From: Bacillus sp. FJAT-25509
GTDB lineage: Bacteria; Bacillota; Bacilli; Bacillales; Bacillaceae_G
Length of the DNA stretch: 64,000 bases
Direction: 5' to 3'
NCBI RefSeq assembly: GCF_001420605.1
Contig: NZ_LJIZ01000013.1
Location: 315,255-379,254 of the forward strand
The translations under genes and the position numbers were made by a program. Numbering within the stretch: position 1 is the first letter of the stretch; each line of letters starts with the position of its first letter. Under the pieces are notes generated by a model that had not been told where the DNA came from, ran no database searches, and was given only the letters and a program-made list of their open reading frames with translations. Of the stretch, positions 48,789-57,732 are shown piece by piece.

Positions 48789-49151
48789 ATGAGGAAATAT
48801 GAGAAAGAGTTTATGAGTATTAATTGTTTTAAAGATATTAATTTTAAGAATGTGGAAGAATGCATTCGAGCTAAAAATTTTAACATTATCGAAAAAGTTG
48901 CACTAAGCGACGGGGTTATTTTTATACTTGAAAAGTTTTCTATTAATTTAGGTTGTAAATTAGTTACAACGATAATGATTTATGGAAAAGATAAAATTTT
49001 AGTAAAGATTGTAACCGCAGGAGGAAAGATAAAAGAGTTTCTAGATTTGGGTTCATTTAAAAATACGCATAATGAAGTTGTAGATATAGTTGAGGGTTTC
49101 TTAAGTCAGGTTAATTTTAAAGTAAACAAACAAAAAAACCTTATTAATTAA
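48789..49151 (+). CDS. hypothetical protein, possibly DUF6054-like
   Basis: A 120-residue soluble protein with one alpha/beta domain. It starts MRKYEKEFMSINCFKDINF and has a beta-rich middle (KLVTTIMIYGKDKILVKIVTAGG) and a final helix (VDIVEGFLSQV). The pattern of a K-YE-E-F start, a conserved G-G turn and a final helix resembles the DUF6054 family from memory, with low certainty. GGAGGT precedes the start. Confidence 0.5.
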   Translation: MRKYEKEFMSINCFKDINFKNVEECIRAKNFNIIEKVALSDGVIFILEKFSINLGCKLVTTIMIYGKDKILVKIVTAGGKIKEFLDLGSFKNTHNEVVDIVEGFLSQVNFKVNKQKNLIN

Positions 49152-49188
49152 ATAAGGATCTAAAATTTTTAGTATGAATACCTTACCC

Positions 49189-49605
49189 TTACCAGATATA
49201 TGCTATTTGTATAGTTTGTTCGAATTCGGTCTTATTACCATTTTTTAAATCAAGATTATAAACATATAAAACATATTTTAGTTTTCCTTTTTTCTTTAAC
49301 AAATTTAAAATCTCATATATTTTTATATCTTTCAGAGTATGGTAAAAAATTGATTTTATACCATCAATATTAAATAAATTTATTTCTTGAAACATTGTAA
49401 AGTTACATTTTGCTCCGAGTGTTTCAGATAATATCTGTAAGATTCTTTCTTCCCCAAAAGATTCAAAATCTTCTACTATATCTCTAGTATTGTGAGGTTG
49501 CTTTGTATATACATGATATAGGTCTTGAATATCGTTATAACTTAAAAAAATTGGTTGAAACTTTTTGTATAGAGTTCTAAACTCGGAGGTTTTAGTAGTT
49601 TTCAT
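49189..49605 (-). CDS. hypothetical protein downstream of the split sigma factor genes
   Basis: A 138-residue soluble protein (MKTTKTSEFRTLYKKFQP at the N-terminus). Helices come first, then a beta-rich end (KLKYVLYVYNLDLKNGN). No membrane segment or known motif is seen. AAGGAG lies before the ATG and overlaps the end of the yvrJ-like remnant, so it is the last gene of the minus-strand operon 50575-49189. It might be a regulator or a target of the sigma factor; it is not YvrL-like, since YvrL is a membrane protein. Confidence 0.55.
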   Translation of the reverse strand: MKTTKTSEFRTLYKKFQPIFLSYNDIQDLYHVYTKQPHNTRDIVEDFESFGEERILQILSETLGAKCNFTMFQEINLFNIDGIKSIFYHTLKDIKIYEILNLLKKKGKLKYVLYVYNLDLKNGNKTEFEQTIQIAYIW

Positions 49606-49618
49606 TTAATTTAACTCC

Positions 49619-49756
49619 TTAATTCTTTTTGTTTATAATTACCTTTAATTGCTTTAAATGTGCTAGTAATTCTACTTTTTTTAAACCAATATAATAGTTA
49701 AATAAGTACTACTATTGGAAAATCACAAATGTAATATTAGGTATTATCTCAGGCAT
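49619..49756 (-). pseudogene. yvrJ-like small protein gene, frameshifted
   Basis: ATG at 49756 has a good AAAGGAG site. Read in frame, 46 codons including the stop span the gap exactly, the size of YvrJ (about 47 residues). However, codons 15 and 16 are both TAG. Between about codons 11 and 19 another frame reads D-F-P-I-V-V-L-I, which matches the conserved FPIVV core of YvrJ, after which the first frame resumes with GLKKVELLAHLKQLK. So two compensating single-base shifts, or two base-call errors, would account for it. In B. subtilis yvrJ belongs to the SigO-RsoA regulon. Confidence 0.5.
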
Positions 49757-49772
49757 CTTTTTCTCCTTTATA

Positions 49773-49988
49773 TTATTTTTCATTGTCAATTTTTTGCTCG
49801 TTTATAAACTCAAAAAAACCAGGTGGTTCAGAGATAATATTATTGATATTTAAAAATTTCTCGTAGATTAATATTTTAATTTCCTGCGCTAAATCTTCTT
49901 GATTGGCATAAGTTACTTTCCTAACATGGCTGTTAATATAAAATTTGAGATCGTCTAATAAAGTTTGAAAATCCTCGTGACTAGGCAT
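49773..49988 (-). CDS. RsoA-like sigma region 2 subunit
   Basis: A 71-residue protein. Its middle, NQEDLAQEIKILIYEKF (residues 29-45), has the look of the core-binding helix of sigma region 2 (EDL-QE-F-KIYE). It ends PPGFFEFI and a charged tail. On its own it is too short for a sigma factor. It lies 20 bp after the gene for a region 4 protein, on the same strand. RsoA of B. subtilis (about 79 residues) supplies region 2 to SigO. Function is inferred from size, motif and neighbour. Confidence 0.65.
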   Translation of the reverse strand: MPSHEDFQTLLDDLKFYINSHVRKVTYANQEDLAQEIKILIYEKFLNINNIISEPPGFFEFINEQKIDNEK

Positions 49989-50008
49989 TAAAGCACAACT
50001 CCAAACAT

Positions 50009-50575
50009 TTATGAATTAAATTTAGACTTAATTTGTTCAATAGCTTTTTTATGAATTCTATTGATATTTTGGGGAGAAGAGTTTGTCATCCTAGCAGCTT
50101 CAGTTTGTGATAAATGATGAAAATATATTAATTTAATAATTTGTTGCTGCTTTGGTGTTAAAGTTTTTATTGCACTTCTTAAGACATCGTTTTCTATTTG
50201 TTCAAAAGAATCCAAGCTACTATAGATATTAGGATTTTCATTAACGATAATATTGTTCTTTATACTTATTACGTCCAGTTTTATAGGTTTATCTATTGAT
50301 AATATATTTCTGTTATTCAATTTATTTATTCGCTTATCGAAATCTATAGATTTATAGCGTATTAGACTTTTAAAGTAACTTTTCTTTCTAAATTCAAATA
50401 AAAACTTTTTAAAAGAAGAATCTATAATTCTTTGTTTTTCTATATCTGGATGTTCTAGATATGATACAAATAATAGAAAGTTTTTATTATCTTCGAGAAA
50501 CTTTTCAACTATGAATCTTTTTTTTTCTTCTATATTCTCCAAATACTGAGAAACTTTTTTTCTATTGTTGTTCAT
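50009..50575 (-). CDS. SigO (YvrI)-like sigma factor subunit with region 4
   Basis: A 188-residue protein. Residues about 139-184 are a sigma region 4 HTH: LTPKQQQIIKLIYFHHLSQ followed by TEAARMTNSSPQNINRIHKKAIEQ, which would bind the -35 box. The N-terminal part has no proper region 2 but keeps a SigO-like patch (FKKFLFEFRKKSYFKSLIR, then SIDFDKRINK). In B. subtilis SigO works only with RsoA, as a two-subunit sigma factor controlling oxdC and yvrJ. The next gene is RsoA-like. GGGAGG precedes the start. Codon use is more AT-rich than in the backbone genes, which suggests acquired DNA. Confidence 0.75.
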   Translation of the reverse strand: MNNNRKKVSQYLENIEEKKRFIVEKFLEDNKNFLLFVSYLEHPDIEKQRIIDSSFKKFLFEFRKKSYFKSLIRYKSIDFDKRINKLNNRNILSIDKPIKLDVISIKNNIIVNENPNIYSSLDSFEQIENDVLRSAIKTLTPKQQQIIKLIYFHHLSQTEAARMTNSSPQNINRIHKKAIEQIKSKFNS

Positions 50576-51189
50576 AAAAAATATAACCTCCCTTATTAGT
50601 AAGATGTTTAATAATATAAGTGGTCATTATTATTAAGATTTAAACCTCAATAAAAAGCGTTCACAAATCTATCAAAATAAAGCTAGATAAATGAGTAGTA
50701 CATTGCTTAAATTAATTACTAATTATCTAGAAACAAGTATGAAAAGATTAAGAAAATGTATCGAAGTAAAGTCTAATTAGGAAATAAATTATTAAATTAT
50801 GGAGTGGTGAGAAAAAGAGGTGAAAGCATGTTAGAAGATAAGTTTTAGTATAAAAGAGGTAATAATATAATTGTAACAATAAAAAGTCAATATTAATGAG
50901 TTGAATAAATTGTTTCTGTGAAATCTATTAGGTTACTAATAATTGATACATACAAAATGAGTAAGGCTGCTGGTCAGATATTAATTTCCTTTCTTTCTTC
51001 AATGAGTTTAAATTTAATGTAAGTGGTGTCATCATCTATTTAATTGATCCGTTAGATAATTTTTGTATTTGTAATAATTAGGATTGATTATTAAAGAATC
51101 CTAATGTTAAAATAAGAATACGCGAACATTAGTTCTTGTGTTTGATTGAGATTAATTCGGAATGAATTAAAAATAAGAGAGGGGAAAAA
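50576..51189. other. AT-rich intergenic stretch without a convincing gene
   Basis: About 610 bp between the sigO-like gene (minus) and the MFS gene (plus). It must hold the promoters of both. A GAGGTG site followed by ATG at 50828 opens a frame of only six codons, perhaps the remnant of a lost small gene. No tRNA, terminator or clear repeat was found. Confidence 0.5.
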
Positions 51190-52449
51190 ATGTCTACATC
51201 TACTCCAACAGCTTCAAATCCTTCAATGGCTTCTTTGTTAAAAAATCCTTTTATCCAGACGATTCTTTCAGCAGGTTTGTTTATTCAAGTTGGTATTTGG
51301 ATTCGTAATTTTGCAATATTATTATTTGTTGTGGAAAAGACAAATGGTGATGCAACTGCCGTATCACTGATTTCAGTTGCTGAATTTGCGCCGATTTTTA
51401 TATTTTCTTTTATCGGTGGAACTTTTGCCGATCGCTGGAAACCAAAGCGTACAATGATTTGGTGCGATCTTTTAAGTGCTGTATCGATATTTGTTATTTT
51501 GTTAGCACTATTATATGGAACATGGAAGTTTGTGTTTTTTGCTACATTAGTTTCAGCAATCTTGTCCCAGTTTTCTCAGCCTTCCAATATGAAATTATTT
51601 AAAGTTCATGTACCAGGTGAGCAAATGCAAGCAGGTATGTCTATATTTCAAACAATGATGGCAGTCTTTATGATTTTAGGCCCAGTATTAGGTACGTTCG
51701 TATTTCAACAAGCTGGAATGCATGTCTCGATGGCAATTGTAGGTATTGCTTTTCTTATGTCAGCTCTAGTATTAACAAGGTTACCTAAAGATCAAGAAGA
51801 AGAAAAGGCAGAACATACAACATCATTAATGGAAGAGATGAAGTCAGGATTCCAATACGTTTGGTCTCGTAAAATTCTCATTTATTTAGGTGGAGTATTT
51901 GCAGCAGCAGGATTAGGTATAGGCCTTATACATCCATTAGCGATTTTTTTAGTAACTGAGCGACTAGGATTGGATAAGGAATATTTACAATGGATATTTG
52001 CTGCAAATGGAGCCGCTATGATTATAGGTGGTGGCCTAATAATGGTAATATCTAATAAGTTGGCACCGCATGTTTTATTATTAATCGGTATGGCGGTCAA
52101 TGCGATTGGAATATTTGTAATAGGTTGGTCTGAGATGTTCTGGCTAACGTTAGTTGCTGAATTCTTTATCGGATTATTTATGCCTGCATTGCATATTGGT
52201 ATTAATACAATCATCTTAAAAAATACTGATGAAAAGTTTGTAGGTAGGGTAAACGGTATATTAACACCATTATTTATGGGGGCTATGGTCATTACAATGA
52301 GCTTGGCAGGGATTTTAAAGGAGCATTTTTCTTTAGTCTCTATTTATCAAGTTTCAGCATTATTATTTGTTATTGGAATCATCATTATGGTACCAATGTT
52401 CAAGATTATGAAGAATGTCATAGTTGAGGCAAAATCAGAAAACTATTAA
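51190..52449 (+). CDS. MFS transporter (drug or siderophore exporter type)
   Basis: A 419-residue permease with 12 hydrophobic segments. The loop after helix 2 is GGTFADRWKPKRTMIWCDLLSA, the MFS signature for the MFS_3/EntS-like and macrolide-efflux group. The central loop is acidic (DQEEEKAEH). It probably exports a small hydrophobic compound with proton influx; substrate unknown. GAGGGGA precedes the ATG. Confidence 0.85.
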   Translation: MSTSTPTASNPSMASLLKNPFIQTILSAGLFIQVGIWIRNFAILLFVVEKTNGDATAVSLISVAEFAPIFIFSFIGGTFADRWKPKRTMIWCDLLSAVSIFVILLALLYGTWKFVFFATLVSAILSQFSQPSNMKLFKVHVPGEQMQAGMSIFQTMMAVFMILGPVLGTFVFQQAGMHVSMAIVGIAFLMSALVLTRLPKDQEEEKAEHTTSLMEEMKSGFQYVWSRKILIYLGGVFAAAGLGIGLIHPLAIFLVTERLGLDKEYLQWIFAANGAAMIIGGGLIMVISNKLAPHVLLLIGMAVNAIGIFVIGWSEMFWLTLVAEFFIGLFMPALHIGINTIILKNTDEKFVGRVNGILTPLFMGAMVITMSLAGILKEHFSLVSIYQVSALLFVIGIIIMVPMFKIMKNVIVEAKSENY

Positions 52450-52452
52450 TTA

Positions 52453-52489
52453 AAGCCTGATTATTCGTTAAGAGTAATCGGGTTTTTTA
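52453..52489 (+). terminator. terminator after the MFS gene
   Basis: AAGCCTGATTATTC pairs with GAGTAATCGGGTT (with G-T pairs), followed by T. Confidence 0.85.
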
Positions 52490-52706
52490 TTGTGACTTTC
52501 GAGGAGTATATAACCATTGAAATCCAAGTGTGAATTTAAAATAAAATTGAATATTAAAGAGTCTTGGTAAATTAGTCGAATAGATAATTTATTTGATAGT
52601 ATGACAAAAGTACCTATTCAACAAGAAAGGATTATTTATTGCCTATCTATTGATATAATGGAGGAACTAGAAATTTTACTAAATATTTAAATAAAGGATG
52701 AGAAGT

Positions 52707-54239
52707 TTGAAAGAGAAATACGGCATCATTGATATAGGTTCAAATACAATCAGACTTGTTATATATGAAAAAAGTAAAAGCGGGCGTATAAAAGAAATTG
52801 AGAATATTAAAACGGTAGCTCGTTTACGTAAATATTTAAATGATCAAGAAGTTTTGAATACTGAAGGAAAGAATATATTACTTAAAACACTTCTGATGTT
52901 TCAGGAAATCACTCGTCATCATAAAATTAGTGAAGTTAAATGTGTAGCGACTGCAACGATTAGACAGTCCATTAATCGAGACGAATTGATTCAACTAGTG
53001 GCCGAAAAAACTGATTTTACATTACAAATTTTATCGGGTTATGATGAAGCGTTTTATGGATTTCTTGCCGTTGTAAATTCTACTCCAATACAAGAGGGAG
53101 TTACAATTGATATTGGTGGAGGTAGCACAGAGGTAACTTATTTTAAGAATCGTGAAATGATCCATTTTCATAGTTTTCCATTTGGAGCATTATCTTTAAA
53201 GCAGGATTTTATATCAAGCAATATTCCAACTGCTGAAGAAATGAAGCAACTTACTCAATTTATACAAAAGCAATTTGAATCTTTAGATTGGCTTAGAGAA
53301 AAGCAAGTTCCGATTGTCGCAGTTGGGGGAAGTGCTCGAAATGTAGTACAAATCCATCAAAGTTTGGTTAATTACCCGATTACAGGTATACATCAATATG
53401 AGATGAATTTTGAAGAGATAAACTTCATAAAAAAACATCTTTCATCATTAGAGTTTGACCATATTTTAAGAACGGAAGGTCTATCAAAAGATCGTGCTGA
53501 TATCATTCTTCCTGCAATTGAGGTCTTTAAAGAGCTTTATTCAATTGTTAATGCAAAGAGCTTTATTTTCAGTAATAAAGGCCTGAGAGATGGTATCTTT
53601 ATGGAAGAGTGTATATTAAACGGAGAAAAGTTACTTCCTGATGTATTAGACAAAAGTTTTAGTGATTTAGAGAAAGATTATGATGTAAATATAAATCACG
53701 TAAATCATATTAAGGTTTTAGTAAACCAATTAGTAGAGCAAATAAATTTATACAATTTATATCAAATAAAGTATGGAGATATATTAGACATAAATCTAGC
53801 AACTCGGGTCTATAATCTTGGACAATACATAGACGAAGAATCAAGTAGTCAGCATACTTTCTATTTATTATCTAATCGTACAATTGAAGGATTAAGCCAT
53901 AATGATCGCATAAAAATTGCCTTAATGGCTTCATATAAAAATAAAAATAGCTTTAAGCAATATGTTAAACCGTTTCTTGAGTGGTTTACAGCGGATGAGC
54001 TTAAGAAACTACGCTTTTTAGGGATCCTTTTAAAGTTTGCTAATAGTCTAAACGCATCGAAAAGAGAAGTAGTAAAGAATATTGAATTTAAATTAAACAA
54101 TGATGACTTGATCGTACAACTTAAATGTATAGACGATTCAACAGTTGAAGAAATTGAATCTGAAAAACAGATAAAGCAATTAGAAAAACTATTTAATAAA
54201 ACAACATATATCCATTTTGAAAAGCACAAATCTGAGTAA
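52707..54239 (+). CDS. ppx: exopolyphosphatase, Ppx/GppA family
   Basis: A protein of about 510 residues. The ASKHA phosphate loops are GIIDIGSNTIRL and TIDIGGGSTEV; a C-terminal HD-like helical domain (NLGQYIDEESSSQHTFYLL) follows, so it is the long form. It releases phosphate from polyphosphate and may also act on pppGpp. The TTG at 52707, after AAGGATGAG, is a likely start; an ATG three codons earlier is also possible. An extended -10 promoter, TG-A-TATAAT, lies at 52651-52659. ppk follows. Confidence 0.9.
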   Translation: MKEKYGIIDIGSNTIRLVIYEKSKSGRIKEIENIKTVARLRKYLNDQEVLNTEGKNILLKTLLMFQEITRHHKISEVKCVATATIRQSINRDELIQLVAEKTDFTLQILSGYDEAFYGFLAVVNSTPIQEGVTIDIGGGSTEVTYFKNREMIHFHSFPFGALSLKQDFISSNIPTAEEMKQLTQFIQKQFESLDWLREKQVPIVAVGGSARNVVQIHQSLVNYPITGIHQYEMNFEEINFIKKHLSSLEFDHILRTEGLSKDRADIILPAIEVFKELYSIVNAKSFIFSNKGLRDGIFMEECILNGEKLLPDVLDKSFSDLEKDYDVNINHVNHIKVLVNQLVEQINLYNLYQIKYGDILDINLATRVYNLGQYIDEESSSQHTFYLLSNRTIEGLSHNDRIKIALMASYKNKNSFKQYVKPFLEWFTADELKKLRFLGILLKFANSLNASKREVVKNIEFKLNNDDLIVQLKCIDDSTVEEIESEKQIKQLEKLFNKTTYIHFEKHKSE

Positions 54240-54256
54240 TCAGATTGTGCTTTTTT
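54222..54256 (+). terminator. terminator overlapping the end of ppx
   Basis: AAGCACAAATCTGA and TCAGATTGTGCTT form a strong hairpin with a T tract. It starts inside the last codons of ppx and separates ppx from ppk. Confidence 0.9.
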
Positions 54257-54280
54257 ATTTTAATTAAAAATTGTCATTAA

Positions 54281-54338
54281 TTAACAATTTTTTCATATAT
54301 TTACAATTTATTAACATGGCGTTAATAATGGGTAAATT
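54281..54338 (+). promoter_or_regulatory. tandem PhoP boxes upstream of ppk
   Basis: Four repeats at 11-bp steps: TTTACA (54300), TTAACA (54311), TTAATA (54322) and TAAATT (54333). An earlier pair also has 11-bp spacing: TTAACA (54281) and TTCATA (54292). The consensus for PhoP of Bacillus is TT(A/T/C)A(C/T)A repeated with 5-bp spacers. It suggests phosphate-starvation control of ppk. Confidence 0.6.
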
Positions 54339-54420
54339 TTATTATTGTAGGATTATGGAGTAGATATTAATTAAAAAATAAAGAGATCGTATTTCTAGAA
54401 TATGTTCAAAAAGGGTGTAA

Positions 54421-56541
54421 ATGATGATAGCGACAAAAGAGTATAGTGGTAGAAAAATAGAGTTAGCAGATCCACAATATTATAATAATCGAGAATTAAG
54501 TTGGCTTGCTTTTAATGAACGTGTTTTAGAAGAGGCCTTAGACGTACATAATCCTTTGCTTGAACGTTTGAAATTTTTGGCAATATTTAGTTCGAATTTA
54601 GATGAGTTTTTTATGGTACGTTTTGCTGGCCTAAAGGATCAAGTAAAAGCAGGTTTTAATAAGCCAGAAAATAAGGCTGGTTTAACACCAAAACAGCAAC
54701 TTTCACAAATTTCAACAGTTGGTCATGAACTTGTAAATTTACAATATAAAACATTTACAGAAACATTAATTCCAAAATTAAAAGAGGAGAATGTTCATCT
54801 AGTAAAATATCATGAGCTTAGTGATCGTCAAAAAGATTATTTAGAAAATTACTTTGAAGAGCAAGTACTTCCCGTATTAACACCAATGGCAATCGATGCG
54901 TATAGACCATTTCCAATGCTATTAAATAAAAGCTTAAATTTGGCAGTTTATTTAGAAGATATGACAGGGGAGGAAGAAAAGCGCAATAAATTTGCAATTG
55001 TACAAGTCCCTTCTTTGTTAAAAAGATTTATATCAATACCTACACTTGATGAAAAGCATTGTTATATTTTATTGGAAGATGCTATTACTGCTTATATACA
55101 TCTTTTGTTCCGAGGTTTTATCGTACGAGAAGTAGCGCAGTTTAGAATTACAAGAAATGCTGATTTGACGATTCATGAAGAAGGTGCGAGGGACTTACTT
55201 CGTGAAATAGAAATAGAGTTAAAAAAACGAAAATGGGGTTCGGCGGTTCGACTTGAAATTGGACAGTCTGGCGCGAGTGATTACATTTTAAACTATTTAT
55301 TAGATGAGCTTGATGTACACGGTAAGGATGTATATAAGCTTGATGGTCCACTAGATTTAACCTTTTTATTTAGTTTTTATAAGGAATTAGAACAATATAA
55401 AGAGCATTTAGTATATGAAACATTAATCCCACAGCCACCACAAGATCTTGAAACTGATGAGGATATATTTGAAAAAATATTGGAACAAGATATATTGCTT
55501 CATCATCCGTACGAATCATTTGAGCCGGTATTAGATTTTGTATTAGATGCAGCAAATGATCCTGACGTCTTAGCGATTAAACAAACTTTGTATCGAGTAA
55601 GTGGTGATTCTCCTATAATTGAGGCGTTAAAGCGTGCAGCAGAAAATGGTAAACAAGTAACTGTTCTTGTAGAGTTAAAAGCTCGTTTTGACGAAGAAAA
55701 CAATGTACATTGGGCAAAGGAATTAGAAAAAGAGGGCTGCCATGTTATTTATGGAATGACTCATTTAAAAACACATAGTAAAATCACACTCGTTGTTCGT
55801 AAAAAGAATGGAAGAATTGAACGATTTGTCCACTTGGGCACTGGCAACTATAATGATGCAACAGCAAAAATTTATACAGATATGGGACTAATGACTGCTA
55901 ATCGACAAATCGGAGTAGATGCTACAAATTTTTTTAACTTCTTAAGTGGGTTTATGGAAAAGCCTGACTTTAGGCATTTATCTGTCGCTCCGTATAGTAT
56001 TCGTCATGATTTTATTCGAATGATTGATGAGGAAATTGCTTTTCATAAACAATATGGAAATGGAAGAATCATCGCCAAAATGAATTCTTTAACTGATAAG
56101 CAAATTATTATGAAGCTATATGAAGCATCTAAAGCTGGGGTAAAGATTGACTTAATTGTTCGCGGAACTTGCTGCTTGCGTCCTCAAATAAAAGGTGTGA
56201 GTGAAAATATTCGTGTCATTAGTATCGTTGGGCGATTTTTAGAGCATAGTCGAATCTATTATTTTTATCATAATGGGGAGCAGAAAATCTTTTTATCATC
56301 TGCTGATTTAATGACACGTAATATGGAAAAACGAGTTGAAATCTTTTTTCCAATTTTCGCTGATCATCTAAAAAAGCGAATTATGAGTATCTTACTTATG
56401 ATGCTCTTCGATACTGCAAAAGCACGTGAGCAAGATGAAAATGGGGTATATCAGTATGTAAAAAGTACTGGAAATGAGAAATATAATAGTCAAAGTGAAT
56501 TGTTTAATTTGGCTTATAATGTGTGGGATGATGAAGAGTAA
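54421..56541 (+). CDS. ppk: polyphosphate kinase 1
   Basis: A 706-residue kinase. The N-terminal domain has NRELSWLAFNERVLEEA. The catalytic phosphotransfer part has the His in MTHLKTHSKITLVVRK and the second conserved stretch ARFDEENNVHWAKELE before it. It makes polyphosphate from ATP reversibly, at the membrane. It forms a storage pair with the neighbouring ppx, each with its own promoter. ATG ATG at 54421/54424 leaves the start ambiguous by one codon. Confidence 0.96.
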   Translation: MMIATKEYSGRKIELADPQYYNNRELSWLAFNERVLEEALDVHNPLLERLKFLAIFSSNLDEFFMVRFAGLKDQVKAGFNKPENKAGLTPKQQLSQISTVGHELVNLQYKTFTETLIPKLKEENVHLVKYHELSDRQKDYLENYFEEQVLPVLTPMAIDAYRPFPMLLNKSLNLAVYLEDMTGEEEKRNKFAIVQVPSLLKRFISIPTLDEKHCYILLEDAITAYIHLLFRGFIVREVAQFRITRNADLTIHEEGARDLLREIEIELKKRKWGSAVRLEIGQSGASDYILNYLLDELDVHGKDVYKLDGPLDLTFLFSFYKELEQYKEHLVYETLIPQPPQDLETDEDIFEKILEQDILLHHPYESFEPVLDFVLDAANDPDVLAIKQTLYRVSGDSPIIEALKRAAENGKQVTVLVELKARFDEENNVHWAKELEKEGCHVIYGMTHLKTHSKITLVVRKKNGRIERFVHLGTGNYNDATAKIYTDMGLMTANRQIGVDATNFFNFLSGFMEKPDFRHLSVAPYSIRHDFIRMIDEEIAFHKQYGNGRIIAKMNSLTDKQIIMKLYEASKAGVKIDLIVRGTCCLRPQIKGVSENIRVISIVGRFLEHSRIYYFYHNGEQKIFLSSADLMTRNMEKRVEIFFPIFADHLKKRIMSILLMMLFDTAKAREQDENGVYQYVKSTGNEKYNSQSELFNLAYNVWDDEE

Positions 56542-56659
56542 TCACAGACTGAGTGTTCAACTTATCTTGATAATACAGACCCAAATAGTAACTAATTAAG
56601 AGTAGGATTAGGATTCAAATCATTTTAAAGGACAGAAAAAGCAGGGAATAGGATATTAT

Positions 56660-56698
56660 AAAGACCCACAAGCATTTAATAATCTTGTGGGCCTTTTT
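56660..56698 (+). terminator. terminator after ppk
   Basis: CCCACAAG pairs with CTTGTGGG, with flanking AAAG and CTTTTT. Confidence 0.9.
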
Positions 56699-56736
56699 AT
56701 GAAGTTTATGTCTGTTCTTTAATGAAATGAAACTAT

Positions 56737-57303
56737 CTACTTATTTTTTCTCGACCTTCTAGCAAACCCAATTGCGATAATGAGTGCTCCAATTGAGTCT
56801 GCGATTATATCTGTCATCGTATCAAAATTACCACCGCCTTGGGTATTAGTTCCAAAAAATTGGTCGCTACTGAATTCCCAAATTTCCCATAAGGCTCCAC
56901 AAAATACTCCGAATGCAAATACAAATAGAAAAATGAATCCAGCTGACATTGCGCTTTGAGACTGTTTCGTTGTCAATTTTCCCAATAAATCAATTGCTAA
57001 AAATGCGACTAGTGTTCCACTTAGAAAATGTAAAAACGTATCCCACCAGCCTAAGCTATAAAATCTAAGCATTGAACCAAGACATAGGGACCCTATTAAA
57101 AAAGCAAAATAAGAGAGAATAAACGAAAATGCAAATCGAATTTTAAAAAATTTATCTAATATGAGTGGCACGAGTGCACAAACGAGGCCACCTAGTGCGA
57201 TTGGATAGCGATAAGAATCGTCTTTTATGAAAAATATGACGAATAAGACAAGCATTAGAATAGCAAAGAAAATGCTTAAAAATGTTTGAATGCCTCTTTT
57301 CAT
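56737..57303 (-). CDS. membrane protein of the YjdF/DUF2238 type
   Basis: A protein of 188 residues with about six membrane segments. Landmarks are SLGWWDTFLHFLSGTLVAF, GALWEIWEFSSDQFFG and DTMTDIIADSIGALI. Conserved W-D-H and W-E-W-D patterns of this kind mark the DUF2238/YjdF family of unknown function. ATG at 57303 is chosen because GGGGGA precedes it; the frame can extend six codons to 57321. Confidence 0.7.
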   Translation of the reverse strand: MKRGIQTFLSIFFAILMLVLFVIFFIKDDSYRYPIALGGLVCALVPLILDKFFKIRFAFSFILSYFAFLIGSLCLGSMLRFYSLGWWDTFLHFLSGTLVAFLAIDLLGKLTTKQSQSAMSAGFIFLFVFAFGVFCGALWEIWEFSSDQFFGTNTQGGGNFDTMTDIIADSIGALIIAIGFARRSRKNK

Positions 57304-57510
57304 TTCGAATCCCCCATTCATTCTGTATTTATCTCAATTCAAACTTCAATACAAAACATGCTTAGTTTAAAATCCTAAATATGAGCTTAACTTTGACATA
57401 AAAAGTTCACCAAATTGATGATAAATTGTTAAAAATTAAACTATAGAATTAGGAAATATGGATTAGTATTGAATTATGGATAAGAATGGCAATTAGTTGG
57501 GAGGATAATT

Positions 57511-57732
57511 ATGAAATTTTTCGCATACTTAAAAGATTTTCTTTGGTATACTATAAAAACATATTTACTTCCATTTATGATTGTTATTGTTACAATAGTA
57601 ATTGTTTTTTGGAGACTATTAGGTGATGAATTTACATTTAATTACATACGATTAGAAATAATCTATTTCACTTGTTTTTTCTTATTAGTATCTTTTACAA
57701 CATATGAGATGAAGGGGCATAAAAATGAATAA
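57511..57732 (+). CDS. small membrane protein, function unknown
   Basis: A 73-residue protein with two membrane segments (residues 14-36 and 46-63) and short charged ends (ending KGHKNE). GGGAGGA precedes the start. It overlaps the following lipase gene by eight bases, so the two are probably translated together. No family is recognised. Confidence 0.6.
   Translation: MKFFAYLKDFLWYTIKTYLLPFMIVIVTIVIVFWRLLGDEFTFNYIRLEIIYFTCFFLLVSFTTYEMKGHKNE

Noticed and set aside
50821..50849. Six-codon frame after a GAGGTG site
   Set aside because: Too short to call a gene; might be a remnant, mentioned only in the intergenic description.
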